Assembly: GCA_032358255.1 (NCBI GenBank)
Contig: JAULBX010009106.1
Span: 47,684-111,683 of the forward strand
Direction of reading: 5' to 3'
Source: Heterotrichella gracilis
Lineage: Eukaryota; Sar; Xanthophyceae; Tribonematales; Xanthonemataceae
Length of the DNA: 64,000 nt
The notes under the pieces are model-generated. The model was not told the origin of the DNA and made no database searches. It saw only the letters and a program-made list of their open reading frames with translations. The translations under genes were made by a program, and so were the position numbers. This document shows positions 1 to 12,440 of the stretch, piece after piece (the stretch's first letter is position 1; each line of letters starts with the position of its first letter).

Positions 1-711
1 GCCCAGCCAAGGTCTGGTAATGGTCTGGGCTAGCTGGGACGGTGCCCTGCTTGTGTGGTACGAATCAGGTACTCCCCCACTTGCAGTCCCACTCTGGCAA
101 TAAAAAAGCACTCTCCCATCGACCACGAGGTTGCTTAGAGACTCGTTTCGGGAGCACGCTGGTTATCCCACTCGCGTTGCCAGTGAATGCGCGGTGTGGC
201 TAGGGGCTTACGCAAAGCTGGCGACTTGTATGAAGGCTGCCAAAAAGGTGGCTGAGGCCAAAAAGCTCACTTTGATTCACGTGGCGCTGGAAGATGATAT
301 ACATAACTACGGGAAAGTCGCGTTATCTAGGGCCCACAAGCAGCCGAGTGGTGACACGGTAGCTCCTCTTGGTGGCGCCAACGGTTTAGGAACGAAACCG
401 TGCCGACAACAGCATGTGAAAGGCAGAAAAACCACCTGCCAACCACCACAACGCAGCATTTCGTACACAGCAGCACTTTGCGCCCCTTGCCGACGCGCCG
501 CATCTGCTGCAAAAAGTCCCCACGAGTGTGTCAACACTCGGCTGCTACCTTTTTTGGCGCGCCAGGGTTTGCCCAGGCCTCAGCCCCAAACCTTTGCCTA
601 TTTGCACTCAAAGCACGAGCTGGCCGGCAGAAAACCCACCTTCCTTACCAAACCCCAACCCTCGCTCTTGCACCGATGAACGCCTCCTGTTCAGGCGTTC
701 AGGGGGGTCAA
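1..711. other. Left-edge region, no gene assigned
   Basis: This is the upstream flank of the RH3-like gene. An open frame of 182 codons (131-679, +) is present, but its composition is unlike a known protein and no domain is recognisable. It could hold a 5' UTR, a promoter or the end of a neighbouring gene. I see nothing I can support. Confidence 0.4.
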
Positions 712-3700
712 ATGACAGCGAGACGTACCTTGGGCCGCCAGGCCGTACGGGCCATATGGACAGCAACACACAGCACCAGCGTGCTGCCGCAGCCGGCCGC
801 CGGATGCCTGGTGCGCCCGAGCCTGTTCAAGTCCTCAGAGTCTTCCTTCAACGGCAAGGCCCTGTGGAGGCTTGTGGTGGGCAGGGCTGCGAGCACCAGC
901 ACCAGGCCCTCGGCACACCAGCAGAAGAGCTCGTTCGCCGTTGCCGTGAGTGCCTGCAACGCCCTGCCCTCGCCAAACGAACACAAAACCACCTGGTTGT
1001 TACACTCTTGTTGCGTACTGTCACGGTGTTTAAACCTCGTCGTGGTTTTGCTCCCAACCCTCGTGTGTGCAGCAGCCGTCGCCAGGCCTAACCAGCTTTT
1101 GCTTCGCTTGCTTACCGCGCTTTACTCTCTTTTGCTTTGGCGACAACCAGTCCTTGGATCCTTTTCTCCAACTTGTACTTTTCTCCCTGTTGTTGGCTGC
1201 CGAAATCCCGCAACCTCCCGATCCCGCCCCCACCCTCCGCCACTATGCATGCATATACGCTTCGCAACCCACACGACCCTCCTCCGCCTCGCCTGACACC
1301 CTTTTGACACCCACCACTTGCTCCGTTTAACAATCACACCCTTTCCTCCGTTCCAGGTCGAGGTGGAGCGCGAAGCCGCAGAGCTGACTGAGCAGATCCA
1401 GGCCCTGGAGCTGGCACTCGAAGTGCCCGTGCAAGAGGCTGCTGGCCCTGTCGACGAGTCACTCATGGTGCGAGACGAACCCAGTGCCCAAATAAGGCTA
1501 CCCTTTGAACCGCCAGTTCAACTCCAGGCTGCCAGCGCTTCTGTGTGCAAGCAGCCTGCGTGTGTGTCCACCTGCCCTTGCCCCCACCACAACGCCACTG
1601 TAGACGGCTGCCTGCGTGCACCCGGCAAGCCTTTTTGCCTTCACCCACCACCTACCTACCTTCCTCTTTCGCTCTACCTGACCTTGCTACAGCTGCTGCC
1701 TCCAGCCTCCCTCCCTCCCTCCCTTCCTCCCCGACCTGCAAATCCCTACCCACCACCCACCCACTCACACCCCTTGGCCCCCCTCCTTCCAGCTGGTCAA
1801 CTGCAACCTGTCTGACGAGACCATCAGGGCACTGGAGGGGCGCGGGATCACCTCCCTGTTTGCCATCCAGAAGGAGGTGTATGAGCCCGCAAGGGCAGGC
1901 AAGGACCTGATTGCGCGCGCCCGCACAGGCTCTGGCAAGACCCTGGCCTTTGCCCTGCCAGTCATTGAGGACCTGCTCAAGGTGTGAAGGGTTTTGGAAG
2001 GGTGTAGGGTTCCGATAGGTGCAGTGTGTGTGCGCCCAGGGTGAGGCAAGACCCTGGCCTTTGCCCTCTTGTTAGCGAAGACCTGCTCAAGGTGTGTGGG
2101 GTTTGGAAGAGATGTTGTAGCTGGGTAGGGTGCAGATATGCGGCTTTTGAGACCAGCCCTGTATGCTTTCAGGCTGTGCGGTTAGCCAGGTTTGACAGGG
2201 CAGTGCGTTTGTCGCCTGTGGCTTTGTGCGCCCCCTTTCGCCTGTCTGCTTAATGAAACTGCGCTGACATAGGGTGCTTTCTGCTTCTGCTCCCATCTCC
2301 CCAACCACACACACACACCACTGTGGCTGTGCGCCGTGGTCACCACCCTTACGCCCCTCCGCCCCCACACCACCCACCCCGCACCCCACACCACCGCAGG
2401 AGGACCGCGCCGCCGGCGTCAAGCCCCGCAAGGGACGCGCCCCCCGCTGCATCATCCTGGCACCTACCCGGGAGCTGGCCAAGCAGGTGGAGAGGGAGTT
2501 CACCGCCGCTGCCCCGGGGCTGCGGGTGGGGTGCTACTATGGCGGCACCTCCATCGTGCCCCAGGAGCGCGAGCTGAGCCGCGAGGGCGTGGACGTGGTT
2601 GTGGGCACCCCCGGCAGGGTGATCGACCTCATCGACAGGAACGTGCTGGACCTGTCAAAGGTAAGAAGGGTTTTTGGGTTGGCAAACCTGTAAAGGGTTT
2701 TGGGGCGCAGGGAGGGTGATTGTGTAGGGATTCGGGGCGCAGGCAGGGCGGGCCAGTGTGGTTTTAGTGGGTAGGTTCTGTGGTGGCTGGGCTACGAGGG
2801 GGAGCCCCACAGAAACGACCTAACAGGTTGGGGAGAAAGCCCCGTGTGGGTGGGATTCCCATCGCGCTGTGTGCATTTTAAGTGACGGAGCGGGGATGGA
2901 CCTAGTGAACAGGGGCACGCCTCCTTTACAGTGGCATTGCCAGCTGATGGAACCTGCCTGTCTGGACAAGCTTTCTGGCTGCTATCTGCCTGGGGAGCGC
3001 AAACAGCAGCCCGCTGGACCTCTACTAGTTGTGTTGGTGGCCAGGATGGATGCCGCAACACACCACCACCGCCGCCCCCCTCTCACCCCCCTCCCTCCTC
3101 CCCCGCAGATCCGCTTTGCCATCCTGGATGAGGCCGACCAGATGCTCAACGTTGGCTTTGAGAAGGATGTGGAACACATCCTGGAGAACGCCCCCCAGGA
3201 GCGCCAGTCCATGCTGTTCTCAGCCACCCTTCCCCGCTGGGTGAAGACGCTGGTGAAGCGCTTTTTGAACAACCCCATCACCATCGACCTGGTGGGCGAC
3301 GACCAGACCGGCAAGATGGCGGAGAGCATCACGTGAGTGGGGTTGTGTGGGTGGGTGGCTGTGATCTAGCTGGTCTGGGATGTGCAGAGGGGGAGGCGTC
3401 TGGTTTTTAAGGTCCCTTTCTTCCTCCTCCACCTATTCCTCTCTCTATCTGTGTTCCCAAACCCACTTTGCCTTTTTGTTGCGCTTCCCGTAACATCTCC
3501 TCTAGGGTGAAGGGGAGAGTGCACTCCCCTCTCACGCCCCATGTCACGTAGCGCCTTGGCCATCCAGGTGGCCCCTTAACCCCGAACCCTAAACCCTAAT
3601 TTCACATCCCCTCCCCCTTCGCAGCGCCTTTGCCATCCAGGTAGCCCCCGAGGCCCGCCGCTCAATCCTGGCCGACATCCTGACGGTGTACAACCAGGAC

Positions 3701-6700
3701 GGGGGCAAGGCAATCGTGTTCACGCAGACCAAGCGCGAGGCGGACGAGGTGGCGGCTGCCATCGCAACCACGCACCCCTGCGAGGTAACCAGCTACGGTC
3801 TGTTTGGGGCAAGGGTGTCGGGTCACTGCAGGCCAAGCGGGGCTGGTGGCACCCTCCATGCATCCGAGGCTGTTATGGCGCTGTGATGCCTCAGTGAGCC
3901 ATTAGCAAGGGTCCCAATCCTGGCGTGGCCACCCTACCACCCTACCAGTTCTCTTCTGTATAGTAAGGAGACGCTGCCGTGCTGGACGGGCTCAGAACCC
4001 TATTACCCCAGAACACACAGAGCCAAACCCTAAAAACCCTCGGCCCCACCGCAGGCCCTGCACGGCGACATCGCCCAGAAGAGCCGCGACGCAGTCCTTG
4101 ACGGGTTCAGGGCGGGAGACTTTACAGTTCTTGTGGCAACTGATGTGGCTGCCCGGGGGCTGGACATCCCCGAGGTCGACCTGGTGGTACACTACGAGCT
4201 GCCACAGGTGCGCGGGGTGGACCCTAGGGATGGGTTTTTGACGGGTTCCGGGGCGGGTGTGGGGTGAGGGTTTTCAATGTGCTAGTGATTGCTGATGTGG
4301 CTGCCCGGGGTCTGGACGTCCCCAAGGTTGACCTGGTGGTACACTACGAGCTGCCACAGGTGCGCGGGATGGACCCTAGGGAAGGTTTTTTTGCTGGTTT
4401 GTTTCCCACCTTGTGTGCATGTGGAGCGGCCGTGTGAGGTGGGAGGTCAATGTAAGAGTTCATCAACAGGTGAAACAGCTCCTGCACATTGACCTCACCG
4501 CGTTTAAGTGCTGGGCTACATCCAACAATAAAACCCTGCCCTTTGCGACTCCAACCCGCCTAGGATCCACCGGAGGAGGAAAAGCCCGAAACCCTAACCC
4601 CCCCACCGCAGGAGCCCGAGGGCTTCTTGCATCGCAGCGGGCGCACCGGGCGCGCCGGGCGCTCTGGCACCACCATCGCCCTGTTCACCCGCAAAGAGCT
4701 TGGCTACTTCAAGCGCGTGCTGCGTGAGACCGAGACCAAGAACATTACCATGGTTGGGCCGCCCTCGCCCCAGCAGGTCATGCAGGCCTCCACAAAGATG
4801 GTGCGTGGGAAACCCTAGGGTTTTGGCGGGGGCCGGTAGGGTTTGTGGTGTGGGGGTTGGATACGGCGGGGGACGGTACTAGGGTTTGGTGGGAACCCTA
4901 GCGGGTGCTGCGGGAGATTGAGGGTAAGAACATCACCATGGTGGGGCCGCCCTCGACCCAGCACGTCACGGAGGCCTCCTCAAAGATGGTTTGGGGAACC
5001 CTAGGGAGGGTTTGGCTGCAGGCGGTAGGGTTTGTGCTATGGGGTTGTTGGTTTTACAGGTGGGTGGGTGGAAGGGTTTGGCGGGGGATGAGGGTTTTGT
5101 GGGGTGGGTGGGCTGGTGTGGGCGAGGTATGCGAGGGGGTGAAGAACTTGGAACTTGGGTCGCAACATTTATTGGTCCACTGTGGAATCCAGCGTGGAAT
5201 TTGACAAAATGGGGCGCAGTGCACTCGAGAATGTGGCATATGCTAGTGGGCGCTAAATTACTACAATGTGGTATGCACACTGAACTCTAGGATGCCCCAC
5301 ATACGAATCCTTACATACACACACCCCTCCCTTGCCCAGGTCCTGTCCCGCCTGGACCGCAACCCTAGGGTATTGGTTGATTTTATCAAATATGTACATC
5401 TTGTAGCCATTTCGCTTACTCTTACTCTGAGTTACTCTGGAATTCAAGCTTGGCAAGGTTGACAATGGGCGGTGGCATAGTACGGACACCGTCAAAGCGC
5501 AAGGTTGGAAACATGCAATCCCCCGTCTGCTGACTCAATCCCCACCCACCCAGGTCCTCTCCCGCCTGGACCGCATCGACCCCGAGGTGCGCGACTTCTT
5601 CCTGCCCGCCGCCCACCTGCTGGTGCAAACCGAGGGTGACGTGACTGTCAAGATCGCAAAGGCCCTGGCCGCGCTGTCCGGCATGCGCCACATACCCCGG
5701 CCAAGGTCGCTCATCACACAGGTGGGTGGTGGGTGTGGAGGGGACGGTGTGGGTGTGGGGAGGGGACGGTGTGGGTGTGGGGTGTGGGTGTGGGGTGGTG
5801 AGGAGGGAGTGCCGTTGGTCATACTGTTGGGTGGGGGATGTGGCGGCGGCGGTGGTGGTGCTGATGGTGACATGGAGGTGCACAAAGCATGCAATATAAA
5901 TTTCTGACAAGCCTTTCACCTGTGCAGACATGTACGTCCTCACATGTACATTGTTTACCTGCTGACTCAGTATAGAAGGGGCAAACCTGGATTGAACCCC
6001 TCTCCTCCCACACACCCACCCCCTAAACCCCCCACTCACCACCCACCGCAGGAGTCAGGCATGATCACCCTGGCGATGGTCCAGGAGGGGGGTAGGTTGA
6101 CCTCCCCAGGCTCGGTGCTGGGCTCGCTCCAGCGCATGTTCCCAAGCGTGAACGTGAACCGGGTGGGAAAGATGCGCCCACTCACGTCGGCGGATGGCAA
6201 GCAGGGCTTTGCCTTTGACCTGCAGGTGCGCTTTCCCTTTAACTCTGAGCACTAAACCCTAAACTTAAACCCTTATCCAGGGTAGCAGGGCGTTACACGC
6301 AGTGAAATAAATGTTGAACGGCGCCAGGCAGTCGAGTCCTTGCACTGTTTTTTCCACTGAGCTTGCGTGATAAGGGGATGTGGATCAGGGGAGAAATGGT
6401 AGCAGTGATTACGAATAAAGCCTGTCCCTGGGACTTCAAATTCTAGACCATAAATCCTCCCCACCCTGGCTCTGAACCCCTGACCCTTGCGCTCGCAGGA
6501 GAGCGTCGCCCGGGAGATCCTGGCACAGATGAACGACCTCCCCGCGGGCGGCCCCAGCCTCTACCGCCCCGAGTCCCTCCCCATGGAGGAGGATGACCGG
6601 AGGGGCGGCCGCTCCTCAGACAGGAGCAGCTACGAACGCGGCGGTGGCGGCGGCTACGCGGCCCGCGACGGCGGCCGCGGCGGATATCGTGGCAGCAGCG

Positions 6701-7462
6701 GCGGCGGCGGCGGTGGTTACGGCGGCAGGGATGGCGGCGACCGGGGGCGCAGCAGCTATGGCGGTGGCGGCAGCAGGGGGGGTGGCAGCAGGAGCGGGGG
6801 GAGCAGGGGAGGCGGCGGCGGGGGCTACTCTGACCGCTCTTCCAGGGATAGCGGCGGCTACAGCGGGGGCTCGGACAGGGCTCCCCGGGACAGCTGGTAC
6901 GGCGGTGGGGATGGGAAGTGGTATGACGGCGTCGGTGGCGACAGGTGTGTGTGAGACTGTGGGTGTTCCCTCCTGTTAGGGTGTGAGTTGGGGCCTGTTT
7001 GTGGGTGGGGGGTGTTTAGATATCCATTTGGAGGGGGTGACGGGGGGTTTTGGAGGTGGTATGTAGGTTGTGTGCTGTGGTATCATCGACAGCTCCTGCG
7101 CAGGTTCTGTGCCTGGTGAGTGCTGCTGCATGCCTGCGCCGTCCTATGGGCATTCCGCCCTGGTTTCTCAAGCGCTACTTAACACTGCACAACATGCGCA
7201 TGTCACGCCCAGCTCCACACAATACCCTAAACCTGCTTCTCCCCTGTGCAGGTCCAGCAAGAAATACGAGGGTGGGCGCGACGGGGGCAAGGCGCCCTTC
7301 GGTGGCGCAGCCCGGAGGGGCGGCGGCGGTGGCGGCTACAGCAGCGGCGGTGGCTACAGCGGCGGTGGCGGGGGCGGCGGGTACAGTGGCGGCAGGTCAA
7401 GCGGGTCTGATGCGGGTGCTGCCTCAGGGCGCGGGTACTCCGCATGGAAGGACGCGTGGTAA
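712..7462 (+). CDS. RH3: RH3-like DEAD-box RNA helicase with GUCT domain and RGG tail, probably plastid
   Basis: An ATP-dependent RNA helicase of the plant RH3 type, which works in chloroplast group II intron splicing and ribosome assembly. Twelve exons: 712-945, 1357-1467, 1793-1981, 2400-2660, 3109-3332, 3625-3784, 4055-4207, 4612-4800, 5554-5721, 6052-6225, 6499-6944, 7252-7462. Joined they give 839 residues with every intron phase consistent (Arabidopsis RH3 is about 750). Visible motifs in order: Walker A ARTGSGKT (about 158), PTRELA (about 200), TPGR, DEAD (about 272), SAT (about 303), [10 protein letters not shown], and HRSGRTGR in exon 8. Exons 9-10 form the GUCT domain. The last two exons are a Gly/Arg/Ser/Tyr-rich RGG tail typical of RNA binding. 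The first 78 residues are basic and Ser/Thr-rich, like a transit peptide. An upstream in-frame ATG at 676 is an alternative start. Mitochondrial relatives (RH9/RH53) are the main alternative. Confidence 0.93.
1982..2399 (+). repeat. Exon echo in RH3 intron 3
   Basis: About 2041-2110 repeats, with changes, the 3' end of exon 3 and its donor (about 1930-1999). It keeps the stretches encoding KTLAFAL and DLLK and the following GT donor. It lies inside the intron and breaks the reading frame, so it is not expected to be coding. Confidence 0.8.
3541..3600 (+). repeat. Exon echo plus telomere-like motif in RH3 intron 5
   Basis: About 3547-3575 copies the acceptor side of exon 6 (about 3620-3650; codons for AFAIQVAP). 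It is followed by two CCCTAAA-type units at about 3580-3599, just before the true acceptor. Confidence 0.75.
4276..4388 (+). repeat. Exon echo of RH3 exon 7 end
   Basis: A copy of about 90-110 bp of the end of exon 7 (codons for ADVAARGLD through HYELPQ), the donor, and the first bases of the intron (about 4137-4235). Only a handful of substitutions are present. A second functional-looking donor results. Confidence 0.9.
4890..5000 (+). repeat. Exon echo of RH3 exon 8 end
   Basis: About 4900-4995 copies the last 25 to 30 codons of exon 8 ([10 protein letters not shown]...) and its donor. It has amino-acid changes such as Q to H and M to T. CCCTA/TAGGGT motifs lie on both sides. Confidence 0.88.
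5330..5375 (+). repeat. Exon echo of RH3 exon 9 start
   Basis: Acceptor-like CCCAG followed by codons for VLSRLDR, copying the beginning of exon 9 (5554). It ends in a CCCTAGGG-like motif. Confidence 0.75.
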
Positions 7463-9102
7463 AGCCCTGGCGTAGGGTTTTTGCCGGCGCGGGGAGGGTG
7501 TCTGTCTGGGCTGGGGGTGGAGCGTTGAACCCTAGGGGCGGCACAGTGTACCCTGCACTAGGTTTTCCCAAGGGGTTGCCGGCAGTGCAATGGCGGCGCA
7601 CGGCGCCCCTCCAACGGATGCGTGAATTGGAGAGTTTTTATTATTTTCTGGGGGGCGTGGGGGGTCAATTACTGATTATATTGTGGTTGACACCGCTGCA
7701 CATGCAGTGCATCATGGTTTGGGCTCCCCAATGGTCAATGTCATACACATATGACAGGGTTCTGGTCCACCTAGGGTAAATGAAGCCCTGTGGCGCCTAT
7801 CGCGGTGGCTGTACAGCGGGCGGCAACGTGCGCAATCATCGGTAATTTGTTTGCAGCTTGGGCTTACCTGCACCCGTTGTGTATGTGTTTGTTTAGTGCG
7901 GGCCCCGGGCTGGTTGCCGGAAATGGGCGCACCTTGTGTGCCCAAGGGGTTTTGTGTGCAATTTTGGAATGCCACAGTAGCCTAGGAGGAGATTATGCTA
8001 TTAGCCAGGCTCGAGTATACTGTCTACAATCTTCCATACATTGTACCAGTTGTGCAAGACTAGTCATGATTATGGTAGTAATATCCTAATGACTCCTACA
8101 AAACGTGGGGGATTTTCTATGACCGCCCTAATTGCCCGCTGGGGTTGCACCAAGTACAATAATGATTATCTGCAATCGGCACAAGACATTGCCAATGTAA
8201 CACTACAGTCATCAACGAATTTTAAGATGTGACATATGGCATTCAGCCAATGGTCCGAATCTGGATCTGCGTCAAACATGTCAAACTAGACGTTCTGAAC
8301 CACTTTCAACTTGAAGAAGTTTACAGTAAGTGTTGAAGTTTTCAATTGACCCCAAGTTAACACTAACGGTTGCAGCCGCATGCATACGCCGTTCGGAGCT
8401 AAAATTTATTTCACATTGTGCAGTATCAGTGCCCAGCCAAATGGAAGCTATGAGTCAAGAACTCGTCAACATTTGGCCCAGTGACACTCAAGAGGTCCAA
8501 GCTGAGGGTCCTCAGGCGTCTTGCCATCACCGGATCCATCATGTTGCATGCATATTATGGCAGGAGCCCAGCGCTGTAAACCGCGCAGGAGCCTGGCTCC
8601 TTGTGGAGGCTGGAGCTGGGCCAGGCAGCGCTGCAGGGGCAAACCATGATGCCAAAACAGGTCCAAGACTTGACGAATATGAAAAGGAAAGCTTAACAAC
8701 GCACAGACACAGTACTCGCGAGGTACTCCACATCGCCACCTGACAGCTCCTCGAAAAAGGCTTAGCATCTATCACAAGTCTGCCAGGCACACCTAGCATT
8801 CACAGATGATACCCATCCGATCCGTCATGCGGAGCAAATCATCCCTAGGCTAGGCGCTGCCATCAGCTGCACCACACCCCTCCACAGGTACTGCAACAAC
8901 CCCCCTCTAGTTCAAGCTGCGAGTGACTCCCTCAAGTCACTGGCAATCGCACGGCGCCCACTGCCTTGACATGCCACGCCCATGAACAAATTCATGCCGC
9001 GCTTGGCATGACAGCTTTCTGCGAATGTATGGTACATCCGATGTGCATTTATTACCACACATCTCCCCACCCCCTCCCCAGGCCTTTTCCCCCTTGGGGC
9101 CA
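7463..9102. other. Convergent intergenic region, RH3 / membrane protein
   Basis: This lies between two genes that end toward each other, so it should hold both 3' UTRs. Several open frames of 60-140 codons occur on both strands, but none shows a recognisable domain or a spliced partner. AT content is higher than in the exons. No gene called. Confidence 0.5.
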
Positions 9103-11829
9103 TCAAACAGCAGCAGCGGGCGGTTGCCCACCTGGGGCCCCCTCCCCTTGAATCCCCTCCGCACCCTCCCCTTGCACCCCCTCCTCAACCCCCCAGCTGG
9201 CGGGCGTCCCACTGGCCAGCGCAGGCACCCCCACCGCCGCCACCTCCCCACCCGGCTGCTGCTGCGGCTGTGTGGGGGGGCGTCCCTGCCCGCTGGCCCC
9301 CTCCGCCTCTCCACCCCCCTGCTTCTCCTCGCCCCCTTGATCAGGGGAGTAGTAGTACTGGGAATTCAAGGGGACCCCCTGGTACGGCTCCTCCCCTTGC
9401 CATTGGCCAGGAGAATAATATACATTGCTCCAGGGGAGCCCCGGTTGGGGCCCCTCCCCTCCCACCACCACCACCTGCATGGGGATGGGCCGGCGAGGGA
9501 CTGGGGACGTCATCTGGGTTGCCAGCCGACCCTGTGAGGGAGGGCACACACATATATTCGTCATAGTCAGCATCTATTATCACACATACGTGCCATCACA
9601 CAGCCACAGCCGATCACATGAGGACCTCCAGCTGAGATGAGCTGCTGATATGTGATCATGACATGTGATCATGACATGTGATCATGACATGTGATCATGA
9701 CAGGGAAGCACAGGCGTGCAGGAGACTGGCGTGCCAGGCCATGCCCTCCCCTTCTCCCCCTCCCGCATCCCCACCCCCCCCCATCCCACCTGCCCTACCC
9801 GCTGTTCCTCCCACCTCCCCCTGAAGCATGCCCTTGTGGAACCCATCCCACACCAGCACAGCGACCTTTAAACACACAGCCACCACCCGCCACAAACCAA
9901 CCCACTCCTTCCGTCCCCACCCCTCACCTGCTCCTCGTGGCTGCTGTCCCCCCTCCCCCCCCTCCCCCACTTTCGGCAGCATGCCATGGTGGAGCACCCC
10001 CATCACCAGCGCCTGAAGCACATCTTTATGACCCCCCCACTCCCACCACAGCAACCCCACAAACACACCCCCATACCCCACCAAAAACACACACTCCCCC
10101 TTTCCTCCCCACCCCTCACCTGCTCCTCGTGGCTGCTGTCCCCCCTCCGCCCCCTCGCCCACCTCCTACAACACGCCATGGTCGAGCAACCCCCCACCAG
10201 CGCCGCCCCACCCGCCAGGCACACCGCCACCAGCAGCGACATGGGCATGACGCGGGGGCCGGAGCCAGAGTCGGGGATTGAGCACGTGGAGGAGGAGTTG
10301 GAGGTGTCCGCGTTGATCTGCAGGGGGTGGGGGGTGGGGGGTGAGGTGGGGCGGACGGTGGGGGGGTGTCGGGGTTCCAGGGTTGTCGGGATGAGCCAGC
10401 TGCACCCTCCAGGTCTATCCACTGCTTGCAGTTGTTGTACACGTAGAAGTAGCCCGCGTACCCCTTGCAGACGCAATGCATTTCAAGGGACTCGCAGCTA
10501 GAGTCTTGCACCTAGGGTTTGCAGCTAGGGCTTTGTCCCAGCACCCACCTGCACCTCCAGGCTGACCCGCTGGTTGCAGTTGTTGTACACGTAGAAGTAG
10601 CCCGCATAGCCCTTGGAGCACACTTGTCCGCTGTCAAATTGCCCCCCTGAGGCCACCTCGTCTAGGGACACCAGAGCATCGGGGGGCGCTGCAGGGCACA
10701 GCCAGGGGGTCAAGGGGTAAATAGAATTTGGCATCAAGGGCCATCATGTGATGTCTTCCAATATCTTTGTGGGCGAACCAAATGAACTGAAAAAAACCTA
10801 AACCCTAAGCCACGGCCCCATCTGTGCATCTGCCAGTGCGTGCACAGGGTGCGCAAACCCGCACCATGCAACCTGGTTGGACGCGCCCGTTTGCACCCCT
10901 TCTGTGCACATTGCCATGGAATGCACCCGCACCTCTTGATTCAATCGCGTCGCATTGGAAGACCCCGTCTGTGATTGTGTCGTACGGGTTGCTGCAGAAG
11001 GTGGGTGAGGTGTTGTTGCGGGTGCTAACGCAGCTGCCGCGCATGTACAGCTTGGTGATCCTGCATGGGGTTGGGATGGGCGGAGAGAAATAAGTGCTGT
11101 TTAGGGTTTAGGGTTTTGGTTCCCCTCTGTGAAGGTGGGTCCACACTGGGTACAGCATGGGTGTGTGTGTGTTTGAGGGGGGAGAATCGACACAGGTGTG
11201 CAAGTGTAAGGGGGAGGGGTGGGGGTAGAGAAATAAGTCGGGTTTGAATATTGCAGGTGGGAGCGGTGGCGCGCAGGGGTGGGTGAGGCACAAGGTGTGT
11301 GCGTGCGGGGGTGGTGGTGGTGTGTGCAGACAACCCTAAACCCTAAGTCTAAACCCTGGTGCAGACAAGCGCAGGCGAAATAAACGCATGACTAGCTGCC
11401 GGGCGAGGTTGCAGTGGCTTTGCTAGAAGAGCAGCATCCCCAGTGGCTAAGAGAGTGGTAACTCTTATGGAGTGGAGTTTGCTGCAAAGTCTGTACCAAT
11501 CAGATGCCAAGTATCTAGTATCTGATGGTTGCGAGCAGAGTTAGCGTGCTCTGCACACGAGAGACTATCAACAAGGGCTTTTCCAAGGGTACAAGGGGTA
11601 CATACGTGACATTCTCTGGCGGGCAGTCGACGGGTATGGTGTAGTACAGCTTGGCTGAGTACGCGAAGGAGGTTTGGTATGTGGCAAACCCAAACGCCGC
11701 GCAGATGTTTGGTGACAGCGTCTCTGCTGATCCAGCGACCACTAGAAGTGCTAGCAGCAAAACCCTGGTGCTGTAGCCAGCTAAGGAAGGGTTTCTCCCC
11801 GGTACAGCTGGGGCCATCGCCAGTGGCAT
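9103..11829 (-). CDS. Type I membrane protein of unknown family, Cys-containing ectodomain and Pro/Tyr-rich tail
   Basis: Family not recognised. Five exons (11606-11829, 10933-11060, 10549-10688, 10120-10317, 9103-9531) join in consistent phases to 372 residues. The N-terminus has a signal peptide (STRVLLLALLVVAGSAET). The next 150 or so residues contain about ten cysteines and several N-glycosylation sequons (NVT, NNTS, NSSS), so they are probably extracellular or lumenal. A single hydrophobic segment of about 20 residues (MSLLVAVCLAGGAALVGG) ends in cysteines and a basic stop-transfer stretch (CCRRWARGRR). The tail of about 150 residues is rich in Gly, Pro, Gln and Glu, with YYSPGQW and YYYSPDQ repeats. 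This topology fits a cell-surface or endomembrane receptor-like or wall-linked protein, but there is no direct evidence of function. An alternative upstream Met at 12024 would make a longer leader. Confidence 0.72.
9650..9701. repeat. Tandem repeat, four copies of a 13-bp unit
   Basis: Four perfect, consecutive copies of atgtgatcatgac. Each contains the palindrome TGATCA. They sit in intron 4 of the membrane-protein gene, just upstream (in gene direction) of its last exon. Confidence 0.95.
9919..10016 (-). repeat. Exon echo of membrane-protein exon 4 end
   Basis: About 95 bp that copy the end of exon 4 and its donor (10109-10203). The shared part includes the bases encoding GDSSHEEQ and the following GTGAGGGGTGGGGAGG. 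It lies in the downstream intron. Confidence 0.88.
10405..10515 (-). repeat. Exon echo of membrane-protein exon 3
   Basis: About 10410-10480 copies the segment of exon 3 that encodes GYAGYFYVYNNC (10570-10615), with several substitutions. A CCTAGGGTTT motif lies between the copy and the original. The copy still encodes CKGYAGYFYVYNNCKQW, so the duplication is young or was briefly selected. Confidence 0.88.
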
Positions 11830-12440
11830 CTTGGGACCGCCTGTCACAAGTGCTTTGTCCCCAGCGCAGCCACTTGCTGCAGCTCCATGTGCAGGACTGA
11901 GGTGCTGAGTGGCTGAGCTGTCCTGGTGGCCTGGTTTGAAGAGTGGCTGGTGCTGTGTTGCCAGCTGGTAGACCTCTGGTGTAGGGTTGTCCAAGGGGCT
12001 AGCTGCACAACATTGGCCAACCAAAGGAGGGTTTACTGCTGCCAGTCTCCAAGCATGCCACTTCCTTCTGCCTCGGTGTGGTGAAACCCCCGGGCTGAGA
12101 CGGTTCCAATAGCCCCCTTGGAGGAGCTGCCACAGAAGGTGAAAGTGAGGGGCAAGCTGTCACCACCACACAGGGCTGTTCAAAGTCTCCACGCCCGATC
12201 CTCATATACCGTTCAGGCAGAGGTGACAAGAAGACGTAAGCCAAAAGTAAACGAGGTTGCTTAACTTGTAGTTCCTACAAACATCCAGCCACTAAGTAGA
12301 GCTACGTTTGCTGTTGAGAGAGTGGTGACACGTAACATACAGGATGTTGGCCCTGCAATCAAACAGCGCTGAGATGCTTGACAGACACGATGTCCACTCC
12401 TACGTTCACTTGTATTTGTGTCTAACGATGCTTTAATCTC
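11830..12440. other. Upstream region of the membrane-protein gene
   Basis: This should contain the 5' UTR and promoter of the minus-strand membrane-protein gene. Open frames continue upstream of the chosen start, but no additional exon can be supported. Confidence 0.4.

Noticed and set aside
400-1296. Plus-strand open frame of 298 codons
   Set aside because: Only its part from 712 to the donor at 945 belongs to the RH3-like gene; the rest is read-through of the intron and upstream DNA.
4276-4388. Echo regarded as a genuine extra helicase exon
   Set aside because: It repeats residues already encoded by exon 7; including it would duplicate the motif V region and break the family order.
5422-6042. 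Minus-strand open frame of 206 codons
   Set aside because: Antisense to RH3 exon 9 and its flanking introns, low-complexity Pro/His/Thr composition, no domain.
9691-10281. Plus-strand Pro/Thr/His-rich frame of 196 codons
   Set aside because: Antisense to the membrane-protein exon 4 and its C-rich introns; composition reflects base skew.
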